Assembly: GCA_027943245.1 (NCBI GenBank)
Contig: JANDJZ010000418.1
Span: 1 to 38,780, forward strand
DNA: 38,780 nucleotides
Origin: Acanthamoeba sp. SK_2022b
Lineage: Eukaryota > Discosea > Longamoebia > Acanthamoebidae
Direction: 5' to 3'
Shown: one piece after another, positions 1-13,400 of the stretch
How positions within the stretch are numbered: position 1 is the stretch's first letter
How the letters are laid out: each line of letters starts with the position of its first letter
Made by a program: the position numbers and the translations under genes
The notes under the pieces: generated by a model
Told to the model about the DNA's origin: nothing
Database searches by the model: none
Seen by the model: the letters and a program-made list of their open reading frames with translations, nothing else

Positions 1-1408
1 GCGGCACTTCTGTCCGTGCATTCCCGCCTGCCTGTCCATCTTCGCGAGGCGCCTCCATCTTCGCTCTTTTAAATCTTTCTGAGAAATTAAAAGAGCATTT
101 TCTTTTTTCCACACTCAATTAAAAAAGAAATACTTGAGTTTGAAGGAGCGTAATCTTCGTATGTATTTGTATTATTAGTGGTCTCAAAAGAAAATAAATT
201 AAAAGGGGTACGGTTATTCCAAAAAATAGAAGAGGATTCTCGCCTGAGTCCTCCGCGAGCCGCCTCTTCTCTCTCTTTGCTCTCGCCTTCTTGTCCTCCT
301 CTTTCTTCGCCCTCTTCTCCCTCTTCTCCTTCTCCTTCCCTTTGTCCCGCGCGGCGGTGGACGTCGAAGACGACGTGGTCGTGGTCGTCGTGGTCGTCGT
401 CGACGCGGCGGTGGTGGCCTGGTCGTCTCGTCCGGGGGTCGAGGCAGCAGCGCCGGCTGCCCCGGCCGCCAGTCACAGGGCAGTGCTCGAGTCCGACCGT
501 CGGTGCGTGGTTCGGGCCGACGTCGACGACGAGAACAGTAGCGACCGGAGGCCGCTTCGACGCGGCTCCTGCGGCTCCTCCGCTGATATGACGAGGGAGT
601 GAGACAGAGAGGGAGAGAACGAACGGTGAGCGATGGCGTCTCATGAAGGGGGAGGGGAGAGAGAGAGAGAGAGAAAGGAGGCAGTGGCGCGCCACCTTCG
701 ATGAGCTGCTGCAGGATCCACTCGCTCCACTCCGAATGGTGTTTGTTGAGCACGGCGGCGGACTCGTAGAGGGAGGAGATGCCCACGTTGCACTTGCGCC
801 CCTGAAGCGACAGGTTCAGCTTGATGGCCACGGCCAGCGAGAAGAACAGCCTGTGGTGGTGTGGTGGTGGGGCGGTGGTGGGGACAGCGTGATCAGCAGA
901 TGGGAGACCAACACAACAACAACAACGAGTTCGACGTTGGCGGTGGCGCACTCTTTCTTGAGAACGTCGATCTCCTGCATGGACGTCTGGCCATCTTCCT
1001 CGAGCTCGCTGTTGCGCCTGACCGAGTTCTCGTATTCGGTGTTCCGTCTTCGCAACTGTAGGTGGTGGTGGTGATGATGATCAAGACAAAGAGAGACCGT
1101 CAACCGAGTTAGCAGCGTGTGATTGGTTACCCAGGAGCAAAAGTGTTGTGCAACACTTGATAAAAATTGATAATTAATAAGAGCAAATAATTTAATATAT
1201 GTGCTCCCTAACAAGAGGTATATTTATTGCTAAGAAATACAACGCGTGGTTATGATAATATAAATGAAATATATAGAAAACTAGTACATTGTTTTCAGAC
1301 GAGCAGGGAGAGGGGAAAGAGGAAGATGAAGAGGACGGTGATTGCGTTCATTACCTCGTCTTCCAGCAGCTGTATCTTCCCGTCCTTCTCCTCCAATTGC
1401 GCTCGCAT
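1..1408 (-). CDS. Coiled-coil / Lys-rich protein exons, open at left edge (partial)
   Basis: I do not recognise the family. Five exons can be read on the minus strand: 1408-1355, 1055-952, 850-696, 456-212 and 78-1 (continuing outside). The 1408 exon follows an excellent acceptor (pyrimidine tract then ACACTAG) and ends at GTAATG. It reads as a heptad-like coiled coil (starts MRAQLEEKDGK), continued by the next exon. The 850-696 exon is a mixed, probably folded segment containing LYESAAVLNKHHSEWSEW. The 456-212 exon is Thr-rich, then a Lys/Glu/Arg helix (KGKEKEKREKRAKKEEDKK). The last exon reads KDLKERRWRRLAKMD. Phases agree across all four joins if donors at 951 (GTGCGC), 695 (GTGGCG) and 211 (GTACCC) are used; those three are uncertain. 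The ATG at 1408 sits directly after a splice acceptor, so it is probably an internal Met and this may be the 3' half of the neighbouring coiled-coil gene. Confidence 0.5.
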
Positions 1409-1632
1409 CTAGTGTAGAGAGAAAGCAAACGTCAATACTTGAACGCGTAACTGTTGTGTATTCGCTAAGCATACAAGTCCAGGTCTATTTACAACAAATC
1501 TCCACACGCAGGACTGATAGAGACGGAGAGATAATAAATAAGGACGATGACGATGAAGGTGATGAGTGAACGAGAGAGTGTGTGTGCGCGCGGACGGGGG
1601 ATCTCGACGCGACCAAAGAAGGTTCGGTCGGA

Positions 1633-4189
1633 TCAGAAGGTCCGCTTGAATTTGGAGAGCAGCGAGAAGGCCGCGTGCGAGAGCGATTGCGAGAGCGAAG
1701 GACCCAGAGTCGCCCTCCTTTCGACCACCTCCTGCTCCTCCTCCTGCCGCGTCGCGGGTTCATCGGGCACGAGGCCCTCGCCGTTCTCCTCCTCCTCCTC
1801 TTCACGAACGATCGTCATCGTCGCCCCTCCTCTCCTCGCCTTCCTCCTCCTCTTGCGTAGCTCCGCCTCCTCCTTCTTCGTTCTCCCCTTCTCCCTGGGC
1901 CGCTGTCGCTTGGTCTTGGTCTTGCCGACCTTGGCCCTGTCGCCCCTCCTTCCTCCCGCCTCGTCGCTCTCGCTGCCGCTGCCGCCTCGCAGCGCCTCCA
2001 GGAGGCCGCGCTCGCCATAGGGCGCCTCGTCGAGGAAGCGGAGGGACTGAAATTCGGGAGTCGCTTCGCTCTCGCTCTCGCTCTCGCTCTTCTTGGAGGC
2101 GTTGTTGAGGTAGTGGTGGTGATAGACCAGATAGGAGGGAGTAGAGATGGAGGTGGAAGAGGAGGAGGAGGAGGAGGAGGATGGGTAGCCACGGACCTCG
2201 GTTCCCTTCCGCTCCCGTTCCTCCCTCGCGCGTTGGAGCTCCTCCCGCACCGTCCGCAGCTCCTCGCGCAGCTGGGAGACCTCCTCCCTGTACTTGCCGA
2301 TGATCTCGTCGCCCTCTGTGCCCTCCCGGCTCTCGTCCTCGCTGTACATGCCCTCGGTCGCCGTGTCCTCGTCCTCGCTTCGGAACGAGGACGAAGCCGA
2401 CGGGCCCGTGTACCGGACATGCGCCGCCTTCGATCGCTCCTTGCCCTTGCCCGCGGGCACCACCGCCCCGTTGCTGGTGAGCTCGAGGTTGAGGCTCCGC
2501 CGCTTGCTGACGTCTCGCGCGCGGGCGTTGGGTCCCTCCTCGCCCCGCGCGCGCGGCGTGCTGATGGGCGACATGGCGGGCGAGGCAAGCGCGCTGCTGC
2601 TCTGTCCGTTCCTGTAGGCGTCGTCGTCGCCCTCGGTGGTGTCGCCCTCCGAGTCGGATTCGAGGTAGGCCGAGAAGTCCGGGTCCGCGAACTTGAGCGT
2701 CTCGACCTGGAACTGCTCCTTCATCGACACCATCTGCGACGTCTCGTTTTCCATCTCCTGTTTGTGTGTAAGAAGCCAAGTAGAAGAGGCCGATGAGTCT
2801 ACAACTCTCCCCCCCTCCTCTGTGGGTATGCGTGTTGCGAGGTGCGAAGAAGCAGTGAGCGAGACCTCGGCAAGCTGGGCCACGTATTGCTCGAGCTGCT
2901 CCTTGCCGCTCTGCAGGGTCGCCACCTCGAGCTGCTTCTGTTCGAGCTCGAGCTTCGCCGACATGAGCTCCTCCTCCACCTTGTTCTTCTCTTCCTCCAT
3001 TTCCTCGAGGCTCTTTCGCTCCGAGTTGAAGGCATCCTACAAACAAGCCAGAGAACAGAACAACAGAAAGTTAGCTGTCCAAGATCTAGAAACCAACGGA
3101 CGGGGGAGGGCGTACTCGGTAGTGCTTGAGTTGCTTTTCGACCATTTCGCGTGGCCAAGACTTGATCTTTTGTTCAAATCCATCGTCGGCACCGATGTCT
3201 TCGTTGGCGAGGCTCTCCTCAATCTTACCTTTTTCCTTTTCGAGCTCCCTCACCTCGCGAATTCGATAGATGTTGGAGGTGAGCTCCATCGTCTTCTTGC
3301 TGAACATGAGCGAGAACTGCTCTGCGCTCTGCAGCGATTCGTTGATCTTCTTGTACTCCCTCTCCATCTCCTCCCTGAAGCTATCGATGGGGTCACTCCT
3401 CTCCTCCTCAACCGCGGTCTCTTCCGCCTTGTGTTGCTGCTCTCGCACAGGCGGACCGGCCGCCTCACCCATGGTTTCTTCGTACTCCTCCTCCGTCTCT
3501 GTCACCTCCTCGTCGACACCCTCCGTTCGCGCCTGTCGTATGAGGGTGTCGCTTTCTTTGTCGCTGATCTCACCATAGCTCTGTTTATCTTCACTCTCTC
3601 CATTTTCCTCGTCGCTGGCTGTCGAGGGCGGGCTCGAGGAGCTCTTCTTGGTGATGATCTGCTCCTTGAGGTGTTGATTTTCGTGCTGCAGTACTTGGAT
3701 CTCGCGCTCCTTGGCCTGGATGGCTTCGCGTGCGTCCTCAAGCTGCTGTACGAGATTGGCGAATTGCGCCTCGACACTCTCGCGCTCCCTCTCCTGATGT
3801 AAGTCTCGCTCGTCGAGTTGCTCTTGCATTTTGTGTAGTGACTCAGCTAGTGGTAGCAGAGTCTGCGTCACCTGTGCCAGCTCCGTTTCCTTCGCCGCCT
3901 TCTCCTCCTGACTCGACTCTAACGCGTTGGACAGTTGTTCTACCAGATCATCCTTCTTCTCGAGCTCAGTCTCGAGGTGGACGATCCTACGCTTGAGTGC
4001 TTCGATTGACGTCGTATCAATGGGCGGATCTTTCCTTTTCGAATTCCGTGTCCTTTTCTCTTCCCTTCCTTTGCTTTCCTCCTCGTTTGCGCTGTCGAAT
4101 GGGTAATCGTCCTCGTCGTGTGGCAGGTCCTCAGGTTCGAAGTGCTTCGAATGGTAATCCTCGTCTACCGAAAATTCGCTATCGAGCAT
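1633..4189 (-). CDS. Large coiled-coil protein with acidic and Ser-rich linkers
   Basis: No family recognised. Three exons, 4189-3116, 3036-2866 and 2757-1633, give 789 residues. Donors are GTACGC at 3115 and GTCTCG at 2865, with acceptors TTTGTAG and CACAAACAG. Both introns join in phase 0 (79 and 108 nt). The 108-nt intron is stop-free, so retaining it would add 36 residues. The start ATG is directly preceded by an in-frame TAG. The sequence has an acidic N-terminus (about 1-60), a long coiled coil (about 65-190), an acidic Ser-rich linker, a second coiled coil across the exon 1-2 join (about 270-415), then a Ser/Glu/Arg-rich C-terminal half with a short third coiled coil near REEVSQLREELRTVREELQ. 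There is no membrane segment or catalytic motif. It is probably a cytoskeletal or scaffold protein, by composition only. The TGA at 1633 could be bypassed by a donor just upstream (GAG then GTGGTC at 1728). Confidence 0.72.
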
Positions 4190-4464
4190 CTATCAACTCC
4201 TGAAGTTCTCTATTAATAGGAAGATTAAAGGCCGGAGAGCAAGGATTGAATCAGGCCAGATGCTTTTCTCCAGGTCCTACCTACTGCGTTGCTAGTGGCG
4301 TACGGCCATCAAATGTGGCTCGACGGAAGCGGGTGGAATCGTCGGTGGTGTACCCCAGAACGCGCCCTGGAGTTGTCTGTCTGAATGCCACGCATGTTTT
4401 TGTCGACACGAAAAATACATTACATTTAAAATCAAATACAAGGTCGGCAACGAGGTTGGTTCCA
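4190..4464. other. Intergenic gap
   Basis: 275 nt between the stop of the giant gene and the start of the coiled-coil gene, both on the minus strand. It must hold the 3' end of one and the promoter of the other. The part nearest the giant stop (about 4405-4445) is AT-rich on the transcribed side, as expected for a 3' UTR, but I see no AATAAA. A TATTAATA stretch near 4212-4219 lies about 25 nt upstream of the coiled-coil start and is the only TATA-like candidate. No ORF looks real here. Confidence 0.5.
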
Positions 4465-7400
4465 TCACACTCTATCCCAGGTCATGGCGTTGGCTCGCAT
4501 GAAATCGTCATCGGTGACCGGGGCCGCGAAGGGAGGAGCTGCGAACTCCGATGAGGGATCATCACCAGCGTAGAGTTCGTTCTTGAATGTCTGAGTGCGC
4601 TGCTCGTAGATCGGCGACATGTTCATGTTGTTTAGCGTAGCTGCGGACACCTCGACGGGATCAACCGATGGAGTGGAGTTGTGCCGGCGACGCCAGAGCA
4701 GGAGGGCAGCAGCTGCACCTATCGCAGCCACGGCTATGAGGGCCAGAGGGATGCCCACTCCGGCGGCGATGATGCCAATGTCAGCTCCCCCGCCACTGGC
4801 AGTGCCAGTGCCGTTAACAAAGGGCGGGCTGGAAGAAGGTGTTCGACTAATCGTTGGCGTGACGCTGTTGCTTGGTGTGGTCGACGGCGTGCCCGACACA
4901 GTCGGCGAACTTGAACGAGTAGGGCTGGGAGTCGAGCTCGACGTCGGAGTGGGTGATCTCGTGGCAGTGGTGGACGGGGAGGGGGTCCTTGAGGGCGTAA
5001 CCGAAGCAGAGGGCGATCGCGACGACGTAACCGACGGGGATAGGCCCGGGGTGAGGGTGGCTGAGGGCGTGACAGAGGGCGTCACGGTCGAACTGGCAGT
5101 CGCTGTAACCGTTGGGGTCACCGTGGCCGTAACACTCGACGTAGGTGAGGATGTCGGGGACTGCGTGGGCGACTGGGTTGGCGTAATTGTGGGCGTCACC
5201 GAGGAGGTAGGTGACTGGGTAGGTGACTGCGTGGGCGTCACCGTAGGCGTCACAGTGGGTGTTGCGCTGGACGTCGCGGAAGAAGTGGGCGACTGCGTGG
5301 GCGACTGCGTCGGGGTGACAGTAGCACTCGCGCTCGAGGTGGGAGACTGGGTAGGTGACGGAGTCGGTGACTGTGTCGGCGATTGAGTGGGTGAGTTAGT
5401 GGGCGAGTTGGTGGGAGACTGCGTTGGCGACTGGGTAGGCGACTGGGTGGGCGATTGGGTGGGCGAGTTCGTGGGCGAGTTGGTCGGCGACTGGGTTGGC
5501 GATTGAGTAGGTGTAGCGGTAACTGAGGAGGAGGGCGACTGCGTGGGCGACTGCGTCGGGGTGACAGTAGCACTCGCGCTCGAGGTGGGAGACTGGGTAG
5601 GTGATGGAGTCGGTGACTGTGTCGGCGATTGAGTGGGTGAGTTAGTGGGCGAGTTGGTGGGAGACTGCGTTGGCGACTGGGTAGGCGACTGGGTGGGCGA
5701 TTGAGTGGGCGAGTTCGTGGGCGAGTTGGTCGGCGACTGGGTTGGAGATTGAGTAGGTGTAGGGGTGGTGGTCATGCTCGACGTGGGGGACTGAGTGGGT
5801 GACTGGGTGGGCGACTGGGTCGGAGTCGCAGTGGGCGTCACCGAGGACGTCGGGGACTGAGTGGGAGACCTTGTGGGTGACTGAGTTGCAGTCGTCGAGG
5901 GAGTCAGCGAGGACGTGGGCGACTGGGTAGGAGATTGGGTGGGCGACTGGGTCGGGGTTACGGTGGAAGTCGCCGAGGAGGTGGGCGACTGGGTGGGTGA
6001 TCTCGTAGGCGACTGGGTCGGAGTCACTGTGGGGGTCACTGAAGAGGTAGGCGACTGGGTAGGCGATTGCGTGGGCGTGACTGTCGGCGTTACACTGGAT
6101 GTTGGCGATGCGGTGGCTGACTGGGTGGGAGACTGGGTTGGCGTCACGGTAGGAGTCACCGAGGATGTAGGGGATGAGGTCGGGGACTGTGTTGGTGTGG
6201 TTGTAGGTGTCACAGAGGAAGTGGGAGATTGGGTCGGCGACGTGGTAGGAGATGGAGAAGGTGTGACACTAGGCGTTACGCTCGGGGTGGGCGATTGTGT
6301 TGGTGACTGCGTAGGAGATGGGGTTGCTGTCACGGAGGGGGTCGCGCTCGAGGTGGCTGACTGTGTGGGCGACTGGGTAGGCGATTGCGTTGGTGTGATG
6401 GTGGAAGTCGCGCTCGGGGTGGGCGACTGCGTGGCCGACTGCGTGGGAGATTGGGATGGTGTGACGGTGGGGGTCACGCTCGAGGTGGGCGACTGTGTGG
6501 GCGACTGTGTAGGAGATTGGGTCGGCGTGAAGGTGGGGGTCGCGCTCGAGGTGGCTGACTGGGTGGGAGACTGCGTAGGCGATAGAGTTGGTGTTACTGT
6601 GGGCGACTGAGTGGGAGATTGGGTTGGCGTGACGGTGGGAGTCGCGCTCGAGGTGGCTGACTGTGTGGGCGACTGGGTAGGCGATTGCGTTGGTGTGATG
6701 GTGGAAGTCGCGCTCGAGGTCGGCGACTGAGTGGGCGACTGTGTAGGAGATTGGGTCGGAGTGACGGTGGGGGTCGCGCTCGAGGTGGGCGACTGGGTGG
6801 GCGACTGCGAGGGAGATTGGGTTGGCGTAACGGTGGGAGTTGCGCTCGAGGTAGCCGACTGAGTAGGCGACTGCGTGGGGGATTGGGTTGGTGTGACGGT
6901 GGGGGTAGCGCTCGAGGTGGGCGACTGCGTAGGCGATTGGGTCGGGGTGACGGTGGAGGTCGCGCTCGAGGTGGCTGACTGTGTGGGCGACTGTGTGGGA
7001 GATTGGGTTGGCGTGACGGTGGGAGTCGCGCTCGAGGTGGCTGACTGCGTGGGAGATTGGGTTGGTGTCACAGTGGGAGACATAGTGGCAGATTGAGTTG
7101 GTGTGATGGTGGGGGTCGCGCTCGACGTGGCCGACTGAGTGGGTGACTGCGTAGGCGATGGAGTCGGTGTGACTGTGGGAGTCGCGCTAGACGTGGCCGA
7201 CTGGGTGGGAGATTGGGTTGGCGTTACAGTGGGAGACTGAGTTGGTGTGACGGTGGGACTCGCGCTCGAGGTGGCCGACTGGGTGGGTGACTGCGTAGGC
7301 GATTGAGTCGGTGTGATGGTGGGCGTTGCGCTCGACGTGGCCGACTGCGTAGGAGATAGGGTCGGTGTGACGGTGGAAGTCGCGCTCGAAGTGGCAGACT

Positions 7401-10400
7401 GAGTGGGAGATTGGGATGGTGTGACGGAGGGAGTCGCGCTCGAGGTGGCTGACTGTGTGGGCGATTGAGCTGGTGACTGTGTGGGCGATTGAGCTGGTGA
7501 CTGTGTGGGCGATGCGGTGGCTGACTGGGTCGGCGACTGGGTAGGCGATTGGGTTGGTGTGAGGCTGGGAGTCGAACTCGCGGAGGCTGAAGGTGTGGGC
7601 GATGGTGTAGTTGTAGTGGTAGGCGTCAAGGATGACGTGGGAGACTGCGTGGAGGTTGCTGATGGCGTGACGCTCGATGTCGGAGAGGTTGTGGCAGACT
7701 GCGTAGGCGACAGTGTCGGGGTAAAGGTGGGCGTGACCGAGGAGGTAGGTGACTGCGTTGGTGTCTGGGTTGGAGAGTTCGTGGGCGTTAGGGTGGGTGT
7801 TGTGCTGGAAGTCGCCGACTGTGTGGGAGACTGTGTAGGTGTTACAGTAGAGGTCGGCGATGGAGTAGGCGACTGGGTCGGCGTCAGGCTTGAAGTCGGG
7901 GAGGAGGTTGGCGACCCACTGGGAGACTGCGTTGGCGTGGAAGAGGCTGTGGGCGACTGCGTGGGTGAACTGGTGGGCGATTGGGTTGGCGACTGGGTGG
8001 GCGTCACACTCGAGGTGGGTGACTGGGTGGGCGACTGAGTGGGCGACTGCGTGGGCGACTGTGTCGGCGACTGGGTTGGCGACTGAGTGGGCGACGGAGT
8101 AGGTGACTGAGTCGGTGACTGGGTTGGCGTCACCGAAGACGTGGGCGACTGTGTCGGCGATTGTGTGGGCGTCACGCTGGAGGTCGGTGACTGGGTGGGC
8201 GACTGGGTCGGGGTCACCGACGGCGTGGGGGAGGGAGTCGGCGACTGGGTAGGCGACTGAGTGGGCGACTGAGTGGGAGTCACGCTCGAGGTGGGCGACT
8301 GGGTGGGCGTCACACTCGAGGTGGGTGTCTGGGTGGGCGACTGCGTGGGCGACTGCGTGGGCGTCACGCTGGTGGTCGGTGACTGGGTGGGCGACTGCGT
8401 CGGGGACTGAGACGGTGACTGGGTCGGGGTCACAGACGACGTGGGGGAGGGTGTCGGCGGCTGGGTAGGTGACTGGGTGGGAGTCACGCTTGAGGTGGGC
8501 GACTGAGTGGGCGTCACACTCGAGGTGGGCGACTGGGTGGGTGACTGGGTGGGCGACTGAGTGGGCGTCACACTCGACGTTGGTGATTGAGTCGGCGACT
8601 GAGTCGGAGTCACGCTGGAAGTCGGCGACTGAGTTGGCGACTGGGTGGGCGACTGTGTCGGGGACTGTGTCGGCGACTGAGTGGGCGACTGGGTGGGAGT
8701 GACGCTCGAGGTGGGCGACTGAGTAGGCGACTGAGTCGGCGATTGGGTTGGCGTCACCGAAGACGTTGGCGACTGAGTGGGCGACTGCGTGGGCGTCGCG
8801 CTGGAGGTCGGTGACTGGGTGGGCGACTGCGTCGGGGACTGGGACGGTGACTGGGTCACAGACGACGTGGGGGAGGGAGTGGGCGACTGGGTAGGCGACT
8901 GGGTGGGAGTCACGCTCGAGGTGGGCGACTGGGTGGGCGATTGGGTCGGTGTCACACTCGAGGTGGGCGACTGAGTGGGGGACTGGGTAGGCGTAACGCT
9001 CGAGGTGGGCGACTGAGTCGGCGATTGGGTGGGCGTCACGGACGGCGTTGGCGATTGGGTAGGCGACTGTGTGGGAGATTGGGTGGGGGTAACGCTCGAG
9101 GTGGGCGACTGTGAGGACGAGGGAGTCGGAGTCATGCTCGAAGTCGGTGACGAAGTAGGCGATTGACTAGGTGACTGCGTCGGTGACTGAGTGGGTGACT
9201 GCGTTGGAGTGACGCTCGACGTGGGCGACTGCGAGGGCGACTGCGTGGGGGATTGAGTCGCCGTGGCGCTGGGGGTCGGTGACTGGGTAGGAGTCACACT
9301 GGAGGTCGGTGACTGGGTGGGCGACTGCGTAGGCGACTGGGTGGGGGTCATGCTGGAGGTGGGCGACTGAGTCGGGGATTGGGTCGGCGTGACACTGGCG
9401 GTGGGCGACTGGGTAGGCGACTGGGTGGGAGTCATGCTGGATGTGGGCGACTGAGTCGGTGATTGGGTGGGTGACAGAGTCGGCGTCACGCTGGAGGTGG
9501 GCGACTGAGTGGGCGACTGGGTGGGAGTCACGCTGGAGGTGGGCGACTGCGTAGGCGACTGAGTCGGCGTCACGCTGGAGGTTGGTGACTGGGTGGGCGA
9601 CTGGGTGGGAGTCACACTAGCTGTGGGCGACTGGGTGGGCGACAGGGTCGGGGTCATGCTGGAGGTGGGCGATTGTGTAGGCGACTGCGAAGGCGTGACA
9701 GTGGGTGTCACTGAGAAGGTGGGTGACTGCGTCGGTGATTGAGTGGGCGACTGGGTAGGCGACGGAGTCGGAGTCACCGATGACGTTGGCGACTGGGTGG
9801 GCGTCTGAGTTGGAGTCACCGATGACGTGGGCGACTGGGTGGGTGTCTGGGTTGGACTCGCTATCGGAGTGGTAGACGGAGTGGTCGACTGAGTCGGCGT
9901 TACGCTAGAAGTAGGCGACTGCGTGGGCGACGTGGTCGGCGTTATGCTAGACGTCGGTGACTGGCTGGGGGAGTTGGTCGGTGACTGGGTCGGAGTGACA
10001 GTTGCAGTGGGCGACGGCGTTGGGGACTGAGTCGGCGATTGCGTGGGCGTCACGCTGGAGGTCGGTGACTGGGTGGGCGACTGCGTCGGGGACTGAGACG
10101 GTGACTGGGTCGGGGTCACCGATGACGTGGGGGAGGGAGTTGGCGACTGAGTGGGCGACTGAGTGGGCGACTGGGTTGGCGTTACCGACGACGTGGGCGA
10201 CTGTGTCGGTGACTGTGTCGGCGATTGCGTTGGCGTCACGCTGGAGGTTGGGGACTGGGTGGGAGTCACGCTGGGAGTTGGTGACTGAGTGGGTGACTGG
10301 GTAGGCGACTGGGTGGGAGTCACACTCGAGGTGGGTGACTGGGTGGGTGACTGGGTGGGCGTCACACTCGACGTTGGTGACTGAGTCGGCGACTGAGTCG

Positions 10401-13400
10401 GAGTCACGCTCGAGGTGGGCGACTGAGTTGGCGACTGGGTCGGTGACTGAGTGGGCGACTGGGTCGGTGATTGAGTGGGCGACTGCGTCGGTGAGGCAGT
10501 AGGCGACTGGCTTGGGGTAACGCTCGAAGTGGGCGACTGCGTTGGCGACTGAGTCGACGACTGGGTGGGAGTCACGCTCGGCGTGGGCGAGTTGGTGGGC
10601 GACAGGGTGGGAGACTGAGTTGGGGTAACGCTCGATGTTGGAGACTGGGTGGGTGACTGGGTAGGCGTTAGTGTAGACGTGGGAGATGGAGTCGGTGACT
10701 GAGAGGGTGACGGAGTTGTTGTCATGGTAGACGTGGGTGACTGCGTGGGCGACTGCGTCGGGGTCACCGACGACGTAGGAGATGAAGTGGGAGACTGAGT
10801 GGGCGACTGCGTTGGCGACTGAGTCGGAGTCACACTGGACGTCGGTGACTGCGTGGGAGACTGGGTGGGCGACTGAGTCGGCGTTAAACTCGAGGTGGGT
10901 GACTGTGAGGGCGATTGAGTCGGAGTCACACTAGGAGTGGGCGACTGCGTTGGCGAGGGAGTCGGAGTCATGCTCGAAGTAGGCGATTGAGTAGGTGACT
11001 GGGTCGGCGTCACGCTTGAGGTCGGCGACTGAGTAGGCGACTGTGTTGGAGATGTTGTTGGCGACTGGGTAGGCGTCACGCTTGAGGTCGGTGACAGTGT
11101 GGGTGACGGGGTTGGAGACTGCGTAGGCGACTGAGTGGGTGTCACCGACGACGTTGGTGACTGCGTGGGTGACTGAGTGGGCGACTGGGTCGGCGTCACG
11201 CTCGAAGTAGGTGACTGAGTGGGCGACTGCGTCGGAGTTACGGAAGAGGTTGGCGACTGGGTAGGAGATTGGGTAGGAGATTGGGTAGGAGTGGGCGACT
11301 GGGTAGGTGACTGGGTGGGAGTCTGCGTCGGCGACTGAGTTGGCGACGAAGAGGGAGAAGGAGTGGGTGACTGGGTGGGTGTTACACTCGAGGTGGGCGA
11401 CTGGGTGGGTGACTGGGTGGGCGACTGAGTGGGCGTCACACTCGACGTTGGTGACTGAGTTGGCGACTGAGCCGGAGTCACGCTCGAGGTTGGCGACTGA
11501 GTGGGCGATTGGGTGGGCGTCACACTCGATGTGGGCGATTGGGTGGGTGACTGGGTGGGTGACTGAGTGGGCGTCACACTCGACGTTGGTGACTGAGTCG
11601 GCGACTGAGTCGGGGTCACGCTCGAAGTCGGTGACTGAGTTGGCGACTGTGTCGGTGACTGGGTGGGAGTCACGCTGGAAGTTGGCGACTGAGTGGGCGA
11701 CTGGGTGGGAGTCATGCTTGAGGTGGGCGACTGGGTGGGCGACTGGGTAGGCGTCACACTCGAGGTGGGCGACTGGGTGGGTGACTGGGTGGGCGACGGA
11801 GTGGGCGTCACACTCGACGTTGGTGACTGAGTCGGAGTCACGCTGGAAGTCGGCGACTGGGTCGGTGACTGGGTCGGTGACTGCGTGGGCGACTGGGTGG
11901 GCGACTGGGTCGGTGACTGAGTGGGCGACTGAGTGGGCGACTGAGTTGGCGTCACCGACGACGTGGGCGACTGGGTGGGCGACTGAGTCGGCGATTGCGT
12001 GGGTGTCACGCTGGAGGTGGGCGACTGGGTCGGGGACTGGGTCGGGGACTGGGACGGTGACTGGGTCGGGGTCACCGACTGCGTTGGCGACTGAGTGGGC
12101 GTCACGCTCGACGTGGGCGATTGAGTGGGCGACTGTGTGGGCGACTGGGTAGGCGTTACGCTTGGCGTCGGAGACTGAGTGGGCGACTGGGTGGGCGTCA
12201 CGCTCGAAGTGGGCGACTGAGTCGGCGATTGAGTCGGCGATTGCGTCGGCGACTGGGTGGGCGACTGTGTCGGGGACTGGGATGGTGACTGGGTCGGGGT
12301 CAGCGACGACGTGGGGGAGGGAGTCGGCGACTGGGTAGGCGACTGGGTGGGAGTCACGCTCGAGGTGGGCGACTGAGTCGGCGATTGGGTTGGCGTCACC
12401 GACGACGTTGGCGACTGGGTGGGCGACTGTGTCGGCGATTGCGTGGGTGTCACGCTGGAGGTTGGCGACTGTGTGGGCGACTGGGTCGGGGACTGGGACG
12501 GTGACTGGGTCGGGGTCACCGACGACGTGGGGGAGGGAGTGGGCGACTGGGTAGGCGACTGAGTGGGCGTCACGCTCGAGGTGGGTGACTGGGTGGGTGA
12601 CTGAGTGGGCGTCACACTCGACGTTGGTGACTGAGTCGGCGACTGAGTCGGAGTCACGCTCGAGGTGGGCGACTGCGTGGGCGACTGGGTTGGCGTCACA
12701 CTCGACGTTGGTGACTGAGTCGGCGACTGAGTCGGAGTTACGCTCGAGGTGGGCGACTGAGTGGGCGACTGGGTGGGCGTCACGCTCGAAGTGGGCGACT
12801 GCGTGGGCGACTGGGTTGGCGTCACACTCGACGTTGGTGACTGAGTCGGTGACTGAGTCGGAGTCACGCTGGAAGTCGGCGACTGGGTTGGCGACTGTGT
12901 CGGTGACTGAGTGGGCGTTACGCTCGACGTCGGCGACTGGGTGGGCGACTGGGTGGGGGTCGCGCTCGAGGTCGGAGACTGAGTGGGCGACTGCGTTGGC
13001 GACTGAGTCGGCGTCACGCTCGACGTGGGCGATTGAGTGGGCGACTGCGTGGGTGACTGGGTGGGCGTTACGCTTGGCGTCGGAGACTGAGTAGGTGATT
13101 GGGTGGGCGTCACGCTCGAAGTGGGCGACTGAGTCGGAGACTGGGTGGGCGACTGCGTTGGCGACTGAGTCGGCGTCACACTCGAAGTGGGGGACTGAGT
13201 CGGCGATTGCGTCGGTGACTGGGTGGGCGACTGGGTCGGTGTCACGCTTGAAGTGGGCGACTGGGTCGGAGACTGGGTCGGAGACTGGGTGGGCGACTGT
13301 GTCGGTGACTGCGTCGGTGACTGAGTGGGCGACTGAGTGGGAGTGACGCTCGGCGTGGGCGACTGTGTGGGCGACTGAGTCGGCGACTGGGTTGGCGTCA

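Noticed and set aside
1815..2796. Several overlapping ORFs rich in Arg, Gly and Ala in the coiled-coil gene region on both strands
   Set aside because: Shadow frames of the GC-rich coding exon; the coiled-coil frame is the only one with coherent splice borders and heptads.
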